A DNA stretch of 64,000 nucleotides from Asterella californica (GCA_036924285.1 JAYKYS010000004.1:13548001-13612000); one strand, 5' to 3'; shown: positions 25,101 to 38,514, counted from the stretch's first letter. The notes: a model not told the origin generated them from the sequence alone. Numbers and translations: made by a program.

Positions 25101-27756
25101 GGTTCAGCAACCCAGAGGATATCGACCTCCTCAACTGATAAACGAAGAAACCCAGGATGGAGTGAAGGTAGCTTGTCTCTAATATAAAAAGGTAAGCCTC
25201 CTGAAAGGAAGCCCGTTTTCATCATCATTCACCCTTAGCGAGATTGTACTCATATGCCATTTCATTCCTTGGCGTAGACTTCCCACCATACAGCCTGCCT
25301 CTTGGCTTGCTGGCTGGACCGAAAGAGAGGAGGTGTTATGGAGGAACGACACTTACGTGAGACAGAAGATCCGCTTTTAATAAGCCAGCGAATTAAGTCC
25401 GTCCACAAGAAGAACAGTCTTTTGTTCCTATCCTGTTCGACTTTTTGAGCAAGGTATTAGTTAAACCGAGCAATGCTCAAGAGAAAGGGTATGAAGAGCT
25501 ACATGAAACTTTTAGAACAGGTATACAAATTTTGAGAACACGGACACCACGTCTGGCTTGACAAGTCGGAAGGTGGACGATTAGCTGAAGACAGGGGTCA
25601 GGTTGAACGCTCAGCAGCTTAAAGGTAACCAAGTTACCAAGATTTTCTGTCATTTTTGTCATGAAGAAGAGCGGATTAAAGTAATCTAGTTTGTAAGGTT
25701 GTAGGAAAATTACCATGAAGATAACTTCTCATTTGATCACACTTGACTGGAATCATGGAGTGCTGAGTTTGAGCCAGAAATACCCAGACATTTAAAACTT
25801 TGCGTGAAGTTAAAAGTACGTTTTTTACTTCTGTTTCAGGACAATGCACCATCCGTGGCCTTTGCACTTGCAGGTGGTCTTGTTCTAGGTATCGGGAACC
25901 TTGCTTGCCAGTATGCTTGGCCCTTCGTGGGTCTTGCAGCGACCGAGGTCATTTCTGCGAGCATTACAGTTGTTATAGGTACTTACACTCCCAGAACTTT
26001 TATCCTCTTTCAACCATAATCATCGGGCCAATGGGTGGTTCCTTGTTCCGTCCGTGTTCTTCCAGGTAAGGTATCACTGCCTGAACTATGAACCAGAGTG
26101 TCATTAATGGGATAGTTATTTCTTCCTTGCTTTCATATTCCTGTTTGCCTCCACCCAACCGAAGGATCCAGTCTTATCTTTTTGTTCGCATCATACTGCG
26201 TAGTTTATGTAGTCAGTATTGCTTCTACGGGCCTATTCCAGGTTCAACAATGAATTACTTCCTGGATGGACGCATCAACCGTGCGGAAGTATTATTTCCA
26301 GGAGTTGCCTGTTTCTTGATAGCAGTTTGTTTGGGGTCTGCCCTACACAAATCAAATGACAAGGACATAAAGCTGAAGTTGCAGTTAGCTCTCAAGGAGC
26401 AAGGCAAAGCCCAGGAAATGAGTGTGTTCATGGGCTCCGACAGTTCTGACAAGTAAGTACTTGAGTATCAGCGAATCCCTACCAGTCAACACTAGATTCG
26501 GATGAGATGAGACTTGAACCCATGATCTGATATGGGGTAGGAACATATATTCAGAAGGCTGAGATCTAAATTTCTGTTATAACGTTTTTTATTCTTTGTG
26601 TCTTGTCTATGCAACAGGCCTGCTGCAAAACGTGACGAGCCATGTGGTATGTAAATGAGAGGTTGTCTCGAAGACTCGTGTTATCTTGGCTTATAGTGTG
26701 AACGAGTGTGCCTCCAGCATTATTGTCATTAACCGTTGATATTTGCGAATGGTTCGCTCATATTCTAGAGGTGGAAAGTGGACAACGTATCCCCAAGACG
26801 GGTACGAAACCTCGTACGGGAAGTGCTGAATTCTTAAAGCGACTAGAAGATAAAAGAGCGGTGAAGGTGAGTGTGATGCTTTAGGCTGAATTAAGCTCTG
26901 GAAAGCTGTTGGTAGACGTTTGAGATGAGAGGTTGCAAAGATACTGTTTCTTGTGATCAGTATTCCCCCCTCAGAGTCCCCTTGTACTGAACTTCAAATT
27001 CTGCAGGTGGGAACCGCCAACTATTTGTTTGGACTGGTTATAGCACTCATCGCAGGGTTGTGCTTTTCTCTGTTTTCCCCTGCATTCAACTTGGCCACAA
27101 ATGATCAGTGGGACGCACTGAAACCTAATGTGCCTCACTTGGTAGTCTACACCGCATTTTTCTACTTCTCAATTGCAGCATTCGTCTGGGGTTTCGGTAT
27201 CAACCTTCTATTCTTATATCGACCGGCAATGGGACTACCGAAGTCATCTTTTTCTGCTTATATAAAGGACACCAGAGGTCGCTCGTGGGCTCTTCTGGCA
27301 GGGGTACTCTGCGGCTGTGGCAATGGCTTTCAGTTCATGGGTGGCCAAGCAGCGGGATATGCTGCAGCAGATGCTGTGCAGGTAAGTGAAGATTTTCTAG
27401 AACGTTCTACCCGCCTTAATTTACAGTCTCTTGTCACTTTGGGGATTGGATGCACTTGAAGTTTTCTGCCTACCGTACGTGGGATAACAGTATAAGTTCT
27501 TAGGTGGTTCCCTTCAAGCGTATTATTACACGCCTGATATCATTACGCAAACTGGATGAAACTGTCTGCAGATTAATAATCTCGTATCACCTGATTGTAG
27601 GCCTTGCCCCTGGTCAGCACGTTCTGGGGCATATTAGTCTTTGGAGAGTATCACCGATCATCTCGCAAAACGTACATACTGTTGGTGCTGATGTTGGCTA
27701 TGTTCATAGCAGCGGTGGCAATTCTGATCAGCTCAGCTGGAACCAGAAAGTCATAA
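22183..27756 (+). CDS. Ureide permease (UPS family), seven exons
   Basis: Exons by splice sites: 22183-22419, 25840-25978, 26242-26452, 26618-26646, 26769-26866, 27007-27381 and 27601-27756; every intron is GT-AG and the joined frame is open for 414 codons. The product matches plant ureide permeases, membrane proteins that import allantoin and related nitrogen compounds or pyrimidine bases. Diagnostic stretches include MYLVEDKGGAIALMLAAL at the N-terminus, YAWPFVGLAATEVISASI, the NYFLDGRINRAEVLFPGVAC block, the central hydrophilic loop with GSAEFLKRLEDKRAVK, and ALPLVSTFWGILVFGEY near the end. About ten hydrophobic segments are expected and visible, five on each side of the loop. Exon 4 is only 29 nt. 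Intron 1 is 3.4 kb, far longer than the others. The length fits the family. The substrate cannot be told from sequence. Confidence 0.93.
22468..22545 (+). repeat. Pyrimidine microsatellite (CTCTTT)n in intron 1
   Basis: A CTCTC-rich start followed by about nine CTTTCT hexamers, only 50 bp inside the first intron of the ureide permease gene. CT-rich tracts near plant 5' ends can influence expression, but that is inference here. Confidence 0.9.
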
Positions 27757-30700
27757 ACGACATCTGAGCCGTGTAGTTTTCTTTTCAACAATGATCCGTT
27801 TACTCTTGACATAATTATGTATAGCTGTAGATTACGTAATTAGTGTAGCTGTCACAGCTTTGTACTTCCTCAGTCCCCTCCAGCATCACTGAAGCTTCCT
27901 AGGACCCCCAAAGTTGAGAATTACTTCCTCGGTCCCCTGCCGGCTGGGGTGTCGGTAACGACTACAGTCGTAGTCGATTCTGACGCGTTCACCTGAAACC
28001 ATGGTACGCGGGGAAACATGCAGACGGGGTGGCAGGCGGGGTAACAGGCGGGTTCACATTTCGAACATTTTCGAAACTGAAGAGTCGGGATATAGACCTA
28101 TTTCGCGAGTCATGAAGAAGCGAATTCTTGTGTCATGTTCAGTCGCCCTCTGTTCCTTGTAGACGTGTCACTAAGAGATCAGTGAACGATCGTTCTCTGT
28201 GGAGCTCTCTACCACTTGGGCTAATCTGAATCCTGTCCCAGTTTATCGCACACTCCTCAAGTGGCGGTCGTTACATGAACAGGTGGACATGAACGTATTT
28301 GAAAAGCAGAAACACCAAAAAGAAGCCAAGAAGGAACACCAAAAACTTTTAACCGAAACTGAAGCTGGCAGCTGCATCACAGATTATAGGGCGTTCGCGA
28401 AGCAAATAAAAAATGCGTTGAATGCATATAAAAGTGTTACAAGGATGCTCTCTGCGCTGGTTATATAGAATTCAATTTTTCTAAAGTTTCCACGATCTTT
28501 TTTAAACCGTCTTTCAACGAACGTTGTACATCTAGTATAGACTGGATGTCATGCCAATTACTCAATCTGTTCTTCAGACTCCTCAAGTTTCTCTTTTAGA
28601 GATACAGTGCGCTGGTAAAGGATAATCTCTCCAGGGACAAGAATATCATCGTCATTGTAACGATTCTCTGCTCTAGAAGGATAGAAGGTACAATCTTGCA
28701 TCGTAGAACTCAAATCATCCGGAGTGTCCTGGTACTCTTCAGGAAACTAGACAGGACATCAGTTTCTTCTTGATTTCTATTACACGTTGTATACTGGTTT
28801 CGACCCACATCGACAGGATGTCTCTATACATTCTTCAAACTCTATCAACAAACATTGCATTGCATTACTGCAATGCAACGACAAATGTTGTCATTGATCG
28901 AGTCTTCCCTTCGGATCGCTGTATGTATGGGTTTGTCAGGTAAACCCCCGCCTACACGCTGCACTAGTACTGCATGTGACAGTATTGGCATCCCATTGCC
29001 GCACCCATGGGAGAAAACGCGACCCAATGAATAGCAAACGGATAGAAATACCCCATCAAGCCTTACAAGGGAAAGAAAGACACGAAGGGCAAAGCAACTA
29101 CCACCCGGAAGGGAAGAACACCGGGGCTAAGCCAGGCTATCAGTAGCTCTAAAATCACCTATTTCACATATAATGTCGGACACAGGAAAGTCAATACTTC
29201 TACATACAACAGGTGCACATGAAGTAGCATCGCATACTTCGATTGGTGTCCTGTGGATTATGCCTGCTAAAGCCCTCTGTAAAACAATGAAAACTTGCTG
29301 TATAAAAGACATAGTGCAGAAAGAAAGAGAAAGTGATATCTTGACGTTTCTCATGATAAGCTCTGGCACAATCTCGATCTCACCCATGCAGTTGACTGAT
29401 TGCCACGAATCGACCCATTCGGTTTCACTCTCTACTGCAGCTACTCAATCAGGGGATTGAGGAAGAAATTCTCAACTTCGAGGGTCCGAGTAAGCTTCAA
29501 TGATGTTGGAGAGGACTGGGGAAGTAAAAGTTGATAGCTGTCATCTGTATATTTCATCTCTTTTGACTCCAATATCAGGCCATTTGGCTTCTCTTTTGTC
29601 ACTTCATATCTCATATGGGCTGACTAAGCATCCCCTCGAACCAAAAACGCAGTAGCAACAGCTTTACATGGTTAATATTACGCTTAACACGATCAATCGT
29701 CGTATCACCATGAGTAGTCACGTTGTCTCATAGGCCTATGAGGTCAGACTTTAGTCTTTTGTTTTTCAGGTGTGGGACTCTTGAGTCCTTACTTCCCTAT
29801 AAATCCATTCTTAACATCTCCACCCGTATAGAGACGAATACCTCTTTATCTCTAATACAGATAAGGAGTGAAAGATCTTTATCCTTAGGGGAGGAATTTC
29901 CCCACCGCACTCCTTAAATGGATCTAAAGAACATCAGAAACTCAATCATTTTCCAAACTATCAAAAACTTTCTTCAAAAAGTTTAATATGGGGTTAAAGG
30001 GTCTTTATTGCAATCTTTAAGTTAAGAAAGCATAGTAGCTTTTAGTGAATTCCATAAATTAAAGACTAGTATAAAAATCAGTGGTGGAAAGGTTTTTCCC
30101 TAACTGGCTCTCTAACTGGTTAGGGGAGTCTTTAAAGATCCGCGGTGGAGATGCTCTTCGGACACTCATTAGAACTGTCTTTCAAGTTCTAGGGAGAAAT
30201 AAACTTAACTACACTCCAGTTAAGTACAAGGTTCTCAGGATATGGGTGTTCGGAGTATTTTTATTTTTTACTTTTAAATAAGAATCCAGACGGAGCTGGA
30301 GAGGTTTTATTTCCCGAATTTTATCAAGAGAAATTTTCTCTCTCTTACATTCGTGACAGCCGGTAAGTGGTTTTGCTCATGCAACACCTACAATCGTCAA
30401 CCCTCTATCAAATTTGTTAAACACGCAGCCTTCTTTGCTGCTCATACCAGACTTATCCTTGTACTTACTAGACCTACTTTGACCCTTGTGTCTTTGGCGT
30501 TCTTGTTTTCTTTACTTCCGTTCTCTTTTCTCTCATTGCACATAGATCCACAATCCGACTTGTAACTCTCGATGCTCTCGCTCTTCTCCCTCCTCTCCAA
30601 ATTCTGAATCTCTTGAGTCTTTTTTCTTCTCACCCGATCTCCACATCATCTTCCTGCAGCTGCTGCCACCTTCCTTCTTCAGCCTCTTTTTCTTATTTTG

Positions 30701-33700
30701 TTTAAAACTTTACTTAATCTTGTTAACCTTTCGCTAAAGCCTCGCATCTTTGTCCGCTCGTGCAGCGTATTGCTTTCTCCCGCTCGAGGTATTTATCCTT
30801 CATTCTCATCATATCTTTCTGTGCTCGGAAGAGCACTTGTCTCTTCCTCTCTTTCTTTTGACTTCACAATGCCAACTTTGTTTCTGAAGAATCTTGAATT
30901 GAGTCTCTCTTTCGTCATTTTTACTTCCGTTAATGCTTGTTGTAGTTTCCTTTTGATCGAGGTATCCTCCTCCATCACTTTGCAGGTGTTGTGGATTGAT
31001 CTTTCGATCTGAGTCGGTAAAAGTGACAGATTTCTCTTCTCCTCGAAACATCTTTTGGTTTCTTTCCAACCAGATTACTTGAAGGATTTTCATCGCACCA
31101 ACGCAGCGCTGGTGTTCCATCTCATAATCGGTAGGGATATGATCTTTCTCATCTATAATTTGTCTATGCTCCATATAGAACTTCTCTATTCTTCTTCTTC
31201 ACCTGAATTCATGACCTCCTTGTCCTAATCCAGACAGTTGATCGGATCTCATGGTACCAATTCATCAATAAACCTTAAGACACTAGTATGACATTCAGAT
31301 CCATTATCATCATACGCTTGCAGTTTACGAGGTGGAATCACTTTCTGAACATATATCTCTTTCTCATGTAACTGCCTTACTAAAGAGTGATGAGGTCCTC
31401 CAACCTGTGATTGTCTATTTGGAGTCTTGAATAAACCAAGGAATTGCTTTTCCGACTCATATCTCTATTGGGGTACGTGGAGCCTCTCCTCCATCCATGG
31501 TTGTCTCAAAGACCTTATCCATGAACAGATTTTTCTAACTCTACCATTGAAGTAAGACTTCTACCTCTGCATACAAAACATCATTGTCTTCTAAGTATGC
31601 ACTATTTTCTATCCTCAATGCAACTTCCTCCAAAAATGTATTTCATATGATATGGAATTCCTCCGTTGATTCAACATACGTATTTTTCATTCTTCTTTTC
31701 TTCAAGTAACTTTCTTCTAACTCTACAAAACCAACTAGGGTGTTTGAATTCTCAAACTTAGAATAAGAATACTCATATGATGTGTAATCTTCTAATGTAG
31801 ACGTCGTCCCTCTTCCTCCAAGACAAAGTAACTCTTGATGGAACTAGGATGGAAAAATGTCAAACGTAGGTATCGTCTAATGCTATAGTAATCATTTCAT
31901 GCTGGATATGTGATGATAATAGACTATGTGATAAGGGTGGAGGTCCTAGTACGAGCTGTGGGTGTAACCACTGGCCTAGGTGTCCTCCTATTACTAGATG
32001 TAGTAACTCCTTTTTTTCTAATGCTCCTCCTAGGTGTACGGGTGGAACTCTCTCTCAGTTGACATAACTTTGCTATCGCGTCCTCTAGCTGATGTACAAA
32101 GTAGATATTCCCAACCTTAGGAAGAGCTATAGACTCCATCAACCTATCAAAGTCATGTACCTCCTTGCACACTAGAGGTGCAGTAGCTACTCTTTAGGTC
32201 TCCACTCCATTTGAGGAGTCCTCTCCGAACAAGGTAAGTCCTCTTGGTGAAGAGGCTGCAGATGGAAGTAGCACTTACTCAAGCTCATCTAAGGTCATCT
32301 CTTGTCGATCTAAGCATAAGAGAATCAAGAATACATATATGTGCCTAGTTGAAGCACTCTCTACCCTCTTAGCTAACTCTTGTGGATACTCGTGGAAGTA
32401 AGACAAAGTGATACTACGAAAATTTTTCTTGAAAAACTGCTAAATCTAGTAACTATCTCGAACTAATTTTCAGACATTAGCAAGAGGAGCAAAACTAAGA
32501 CAATTGCAACATGTTTAAACTCTTGGAAGACAAAAGAGATACAGGAGTTAAGAAGTGATACATGTATCGCTTCTCATCAAACCTTGAGTATGGTGGTGTG
32601 TTGCAAGCGGACGTTTGCAAATAGACGACTTTGCATAGGTGATGTTTCACAAAACCTCCTTAAGACTAACTCTGGTTAAAATTATCACAGACTACGATCA
32701 AAGTGAACAAACTATAACCATCGATGTCTTCACCTCATAGTTAAGATCTATAATATACCAGTCAAAATTGAAGCATTCCAAGGTGAAAATCACGTTGAGA
32801 TCTAACGGAATAAAGAACATAATAAGAACAAATAATGTAAGAGTTGTCAGAGTTGATTGTATGGATAGCAATCCGTATAGATGATACAAGACGCCAACAA
32901 ATTTGAAAATAAGAAGTGATACAAGTATCACAAATATAATACTTTACAAAATGAAACATTTGTACATGTGTTGATTCACAAACTAGAACTACAACCTAGT
33001 AGCTCAGACTGTGCAGACGGTCTGGTTATATCTTCTGTCAGTAAATCCTCAAAGTCTTGAAGTGATGCATGTACTCTTTTGAGTTCCGGTCATGCTTTCT
33101 CTACTTCCTCGGTGTCGTCGATCTCCTTGTCTTCGCCTTCGCATACCTCCTCTTCTGCTTCATCATCGTCGTCATCTATCATAGTCAAAGATCATCGAAA
33201 AAGTCAAATGTACAACAAAGTGTGATGTATCAAGCTCGTGAGGTTGACAAACTTCAATGCATTGTTCATCAATCCGAGAACCACACCGCTCGGAAGTCAC
33301 ATCAAAATCTGGAGATAGAATGTCAATGTGAGACACGATTTACTGAGTCTGTATCTTACTCAGTTCCACATCAACACAATGATGACTTCAGAGAACTGAT
33401 GTCATAGTTGTGCCACTAGCAGCAAAGAGATGAAGAATTCAGTCCTCAAGATTCGAGAAATAATCGACAAATTACTGAATAAGTTTCATAGATTTCTGGA
33501 TAAGGGTTCTCCAAGATGCTAGAGTAGTTTACAGCTTCTTCGCAATGTCGAGGAGCAAAGTTGTACAACTCTTGAAGCTTCATATTTGTGAAATCATGAT
33601 AACCAATTGTCCAATGAGCAAAAGCAAATGCGAGATGATTTCCTTGGACTTGTTCACCAACATTGTCTTTCAACCTACGAAAAGGAAAAATGTAGTCGAT

Positions 33701-33780
33701 TAGAAAACATATGCTTAGTAGAAAAATGAACCTCTACTGCAAAAGTATGATATAAGTCAAAGAGAGTAACACATTCTTAT
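27757..33780. other. Intergenic region, no recognised gene
   Basis: Downstream of the permease lie its 3' untranslated region and about 6 kb without a recognisable gene. A frame at 28199-28468 encodes 89 residues, Lys/Glu-rich and likely helical in the middle; I do not recognise it. Frames at 31924-32172 (-), 33069-33407 (+) and 33446-33673 (-) are likewise unidentified. A hairpin sits at 28855-28878 (TTGCATTGCA, 4-nt loop, TGCAATGCAA). A perfect palindrome CATAGGCCTATG lies near 29729. Confidence 0.5.
29816..30152. mobile_element. Possible MITE
   Basis: CATCTCCACC near 29817 and its reverse complement GGTGGAGATG near 30143 flank about 330 bp of AT-rich, non-coding DNA. The phrase GCATCTCCA/TGGAGATGC is common at the ends of plant hAT- and Harbinger-type MITEs. 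I could not define longer terminal repeats or a target duplication, so this is tentative. Confidence 0.3.
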
Positions 33781-35130
33781 CTCTACATCGGTGTTGCATT
33801 TCTCTCGCATCGATGAATTGGAAGACGTGGGTGCTAAGTTCCACGCTATAGCACGCACATGGAAGGAGGACGTTATGTTTGTAGAAAGATTATACGAAGG
33901 AGAGCTATTAGATATCAAAAGATATTTAAGTATGCTAACGAGACAAGAAGAATGGACAAACGAGGAGTTTAGTAGAATTTGAAAAAGATCTACAATAACT
34001 TGTTGCAAAGCGGGTTCCTATCAAAGAGGTCAAAGCAAAAGGGTGAGATGCCACGACGGGTGATTTACGCAAGGAAGGATCAACATAAGTGTTGAAAGAG
34101 TTTCACTAAAGGTTATGGACAGGTCATCAATTTGGGCCACCTTTACCAAGCTGAAGGAGAGGTACTGATGGAAGAATATGTATCGGACATAGTTTCTTTC
34201 ATGAAATCTTACTTGACTTATCAGATGTATTCGAATAGCTGACATCAAGACAATCAACATATCCATTGATGATTCACTTCAAGTGGGTAGTGCACTTGGT
34301 TACAATACCAGCAGGATTGTGACAGATGAGATATCTGTTACTCACTCAAGAGGATTGTCAAATCAGGTCGAAGTCAACTGAAGGAGTATGTCAGTTTTTT
34401 TGGAGGAGATTATTTGTCGTTATGGGAATGGAAGATAATGGCTGATCGAGGGGAGTTAGATGTACATGAGGCTTTTGATTTCTTTGAGAGGGTGGGGTGA
34501 AGTCGTCACTTACAACTGCCTACAACTCCAAAGGGAATGCTAAGAGCAAGCGTGGACATTCATCTATCGTGAAGGTCTTAGTGAAGGTTCGTTATGGAAA
34601 ACCTAGAGAATGATCAAAACTTGCACCATTCACTTTATGACAGATCGGATGACACATAGCTCCGTGACATGTTACATGCATGTCGAGCTCATGTTAGGTC
34701 AAAAAAGCCTATCATGCTGACTGAAGAACACATACCTACATGGAACATGTTATCTTGGGAGGATAACTTGACAAGGGAAGAACCTCTAGCTATACAAATT
34801 CAGCAACTAAAACGAAGGTCTGAGGATGTGCAGATTGCTTCGGACAGGTTAAGGGAGGCTCGCTTGCAAAAAAAGGTTAGATTTGATGAGCAACATCGAA
34901 CAAGATCTAATGCGATTGAGGACGGTGATTGAGTACTTGTCTACGACAATAGTCTAGACAATCAACATAACGTCTTATGAAAGTTTTCAAAAAGGTGGTT
35001 TGGTCTATATGTAGTAGACAAGATGTATGCTAGTGCTACATACAGATTACGTGAGCTAGATGAGGCGAAGCTGAAGGTATCAACTGCGGATAAGCGTGTG
35101 AAGGTCCTCAAAAGATAAGGTGAAGATATG
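33781..35130 (+). pseudogene. Element C pol remnant (integrase region)
   Basis: A degenerate plus-strand copy of the pol end that is better preserved in element D. Its start (LDIKRYLSMLTRQEEW) parallels LDLGRYLSSLERQEGW of D. The middle holds an integrase core remnant near 34440-34560 with SSLTTAYNSKGNAKSKRG. The end (34669-35120) has FSKRWFGLYVVDKMY and YRLRELDEAKLKVS, matching FSKRWFGPYVVLEVY in D. Many stops and frame changes. Importantly, C retains the integrase core section that D has lost. Confidence 0.75.
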
Positions 35131-35267
35131 AATCTAGAGGATCTCGACAAGGAATTTAGGTTCAAAGATATTGACGATGAAGAAGAGGATCGAGTGAGGT
35201 TATTTGAGGTGTCGATCCACTCCTTGTGTGAATATCTTTTGGCGCATGCTGGAGGATGCACAGGTTT

Positions 35268-35275
35268 AGAAGGGG
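35268..35275 (+). other. Polypurine tract of element C
   Basis: AGAAGGGG followed by TGGATGTCGTG, the same boundary as in element D (AGAGGGGG then TGGATGTCGCG) and the small element at 4829. The shared boundary ties the three together. Confidence 0.65.
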
Positions 35276-36500
35276 TGGATGTCGTGTCGTGGATCAGCTA
35301 TGGAGAGAAACCAAGGTCAAGGGAAAATATTTTTCCATCTTAGGTCCAAAAATATTTCTGATAACACCATTGTGTAAGTCTCATCAAGGAGACCAAAACT
35401 GATATTTTTACTGTCACGAACAGGACCAAGACAAAGAAATTACAGAGATCAGAAGTTTTAAGATTTGATTGGCTTACAAGGGAGGTTGACATAGCACCCG
35501 AATGATGACATGGCAGAAGTTTCTGATGTGGCACATGCTGATATGGTAAAATTGATGACATTTCATGTGATGACATGGCAATGGAGGCTGACTAGACGGT
35601 GTTGCTGATGAGACGAGGAGGTGACAAACGAGCTAACATGAATGTCTGCATGGCTGTCATGTAGCAGCATGCAAGCATGTCACCTTACATGCTGCATGCA
35701 TGTCATTTGGCTGTCCTTGGAGGCGACATGTAGCATTTTAGGGGTAGCTTAGTAGAGTATTTAAAGAGCAAAATTTCCTTCACTAAGGATGGATTTTTCA
35801 ATACACACTTCGACAAGCTGCAGGTTTTAGGAGTTAAAATTATGGATCTAGGGTTGAGTTTAGTGCCAACATCAAGGCTGGCCTCCATGTTGGAGCGAGG
35901 TTTTCAGATTTCTGAAGGGTCCAACATCGAGGCTGCCCTTGATGTTGTGATGTTGTCAATGGCTTAAGGGGTGGTACAAACGACATAAGGGAAGACTTAA
36001 CCGACTGTGAGGTTTTAGAAAGATCAACATCTAGGCTAACCTCGATGTTCTCAATGGGTAGGGGTTCAACATTCGAGGCCTCGATGTTGTAAGTGAGCTC
36101 GTGGTAGAGGCAGAGAAAAAAACTTGGAGAACTGTGAATTTTGAAAGTCCATAACTTCTGCTGTGAGACTCAGAGAGCAATATATGTATCATTAGAAAGC
36201 TATGAAGAAGAGTTTTCTAGCCCAACTGAAATCACTGCATTTGGAGCTCGTATGCGGAACCTAATGTGAGAGCAAAGTTGTTATAAATTTGATAGAACTT
36301 AAGGATACATAATGTGCAAGGAAACTTCCAAGGCAAATAACTCTTAGTAGAGAAGTACATTTGGGACATGTTGGGTATGGTTGGAAAGGATTTTTCGAGG
36401 ACTATGCAGTGCAAGCTGCATATTAGGATTAGAGCACTTGGGTAGATCATACAGATTATTTTAAGTCTGATTGTACATTCTGTATTTATGAAAGCATAAT
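35276..36500 (+). repeat. 3' LTR of element C (right end approximate)
   Basis: Starts TGGATGTCG after the polypurine tract. No second copy is in the window, so the right end is not fixed; it lies before the minus-strand gag fragment at 36599. Four short hairpins around CAACATCGAGGC / CCTCGATGTTG lie within 35866-36089. A TATTTAAAG box at about 35757 is a possible promoter. Confidence 0.5.
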
Positions 36501-36598
36501 AAGTGAAAATACTTTAGTTTTGGGGCTTACATTGTGCGTCGTTGCGTATCTTTTCACTATCGACTTCTGCAAACTTTCTACAGCCAGATACTCCACAT

Positions 36599-37010
36599 TC
36601 ATGGATGCATATTTTGCACAAAAGAAAATACGACATCGTTCTCAAGTGTCCGCTTCTCCATCCTAGACAACTGAAGGAATTGTCTTTCAAACTCCCGAAA
36701 TAGCTCTGTGACAACAAACCTTTTGGATTTGTTTATCCACTCCATAAGTGAGTTTTGAGCCACTCGATCTACATCCTTTAAAAAATATTTTTCTTTTAGC
36801 TGAAGAGTAAATTCTTCGTATGTAACGTCATGAGCTCGGATGATCTCTTTCACATGCTCTCATAGCTCTAGTATGACAGCAAAGCTCCAATGTAATCACC
36901 ATCTCTCTCTCCAGCACCTTACTCAACTCCATCTCTCGAGAATAATACTTCATGTACTTGGAGATGTTCTTCTCATCAATTGATCTAGCAAACCCATAAC
37001 AGATTACAAG
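36599..37010 (-). pseudogene. gag fragment of the C/D family
   Basis: The minus strand reads ISKYMKYYSREMEL (about 36960), then TYEEFTLQLKEKYFLKD and FVVTELFREFERQF down to 36599. This parallels the gag at 55718-56180 (ISRYLREYRGEMEL, then LREEFLEED). It extends further into capsid than that copy. One frame change near 36855. Orientation is opposite to element C, so the two are separate insertions. Confidence 0.7.
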
Positions 37011-37996
37011 ACTTTGGTAACCATCACTTTTTTACGTTCAACAACTTGCTATTGCTACATAACCAATGCGAATGTCTCAAGCAATCACATATCGACTGAA
37101 AAAGCTTGCTCTTTTTTAGAGCCTCTCTAGATGTGGAAGCCTCATCTATGAAATGAGACAAGTTTTAAACATCCATGGTTGCAAAACTAGAAATGTATCT
37201 CTCAACCCTAAATGTTTTACGTCGAGTTCACCAACTGTTGTAGAGCGTGAAGTTTGATTTGAGAATACACGTATATCTAGCTGTAGAGAGATAACAAGAC
37301 CTTGGACCAACTTGATAAAAAGTCCTTCTGTCTTCATTATCCAATCGATTAATCTTTATCTCGACTCTAGTATTTATTTGTCTCGATTTCTATCGATCTA
37401 ACATGACCTTAAGTGTAATGCATGTGCACCACACAACACAACTGGGCGTATCAAGCGCTAAGTACATGAAGGATTCATACATGATAAATAGATGCTTTAG
37501 TTCACAAAAGCAACTTCAAACAATCCCTTAGGTCGGCTTGTGCACTAACAATACCTTTTTTTGTCATTTTTCTATGACAAACTAATTAAAATACTCGACT
37601 TTGACCTTCTACAGTTCGTTGATATGAACTCAATTTTAAGATGAATCTTACAGCAGTTGATAATCTATTGTATAAGCTTTTCAATGATATAGAAAACACA
37701 TTGATTGGATCAAGATAACTCCTACAACAATAGATCAAAATTGATCATCTCTAACACTTATAACTCAAAATGTCTCAAATCTTCATCCTGATGCGCATGT
37801 TTGATCTAAGTTTTGAGTGATCAAACAAGCTCCAAACTAGACATCAATATACCACTAGAAACTTATCTTCTAGAGCTTCCAATAAGATAGACACACACGC
37901 AGCAAGCAACCATTGAGCTCGATACGTGGTGCTGAGAACTATGGTAGTTTGTAGATAGAGATTCAGGTCAAAAAATCCAGCAACCTAATGGCATCT

Positions 37997-38055
37997 TCTC
38001 AGATAATATCTCTCTTTTTGTTCTTGAAGAACAAAAAGAGAGATATTATCTGAGA
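37997..38055. repeat. Perfect 59-bp palindrome
   Basis: Two 29-nt arms (37997-38025 and 38027-38055) are exact reverse complements around a single G at 38026. Arms begin TCTCAGATAATATCTC. RNA from either strand would form a long perfect hairpin with almost no loop. Confidence 0.95.
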
Positions 38056-38514
38056 ATACAGATGGCAGTTCAGAGACAGCTTAGAGTAAGCTTAGACTTA
38101 CATTCAGTCTAGAAAATTCAAATGACAATGCAATTAACAAGCCCAACTGCTATAACGCCTCTTCGTCTATTCTGCTTATTACTCTCTAAATGTCTTCTTG
38201 ATTCATCCATCCCCACTTTATTCGTTACTGTGTATCGTCTTGTACGATGAAATTGATGAGATGTGGCTCTTTTTCTCGTGCTACTCGACTCAGACCCACT
38301 TCTTCTGCATATGTCTCATTAATGAGAGCCATATCTGAAGAAGGTACCCACAAAGTCCGAAGTGAACTTTAAATCACAATCCAACTACTTCGAAAAAAAG
38401 TTAACTTCAAACTAATCGACCATCAGAAAGTCCCAACATTGGAGGTTCACATTGAGAAATTGATTCGCACAAATAACGGAACTTAATTCCTAAGTTCGTC
38501 ACAGCGATCAAGTG

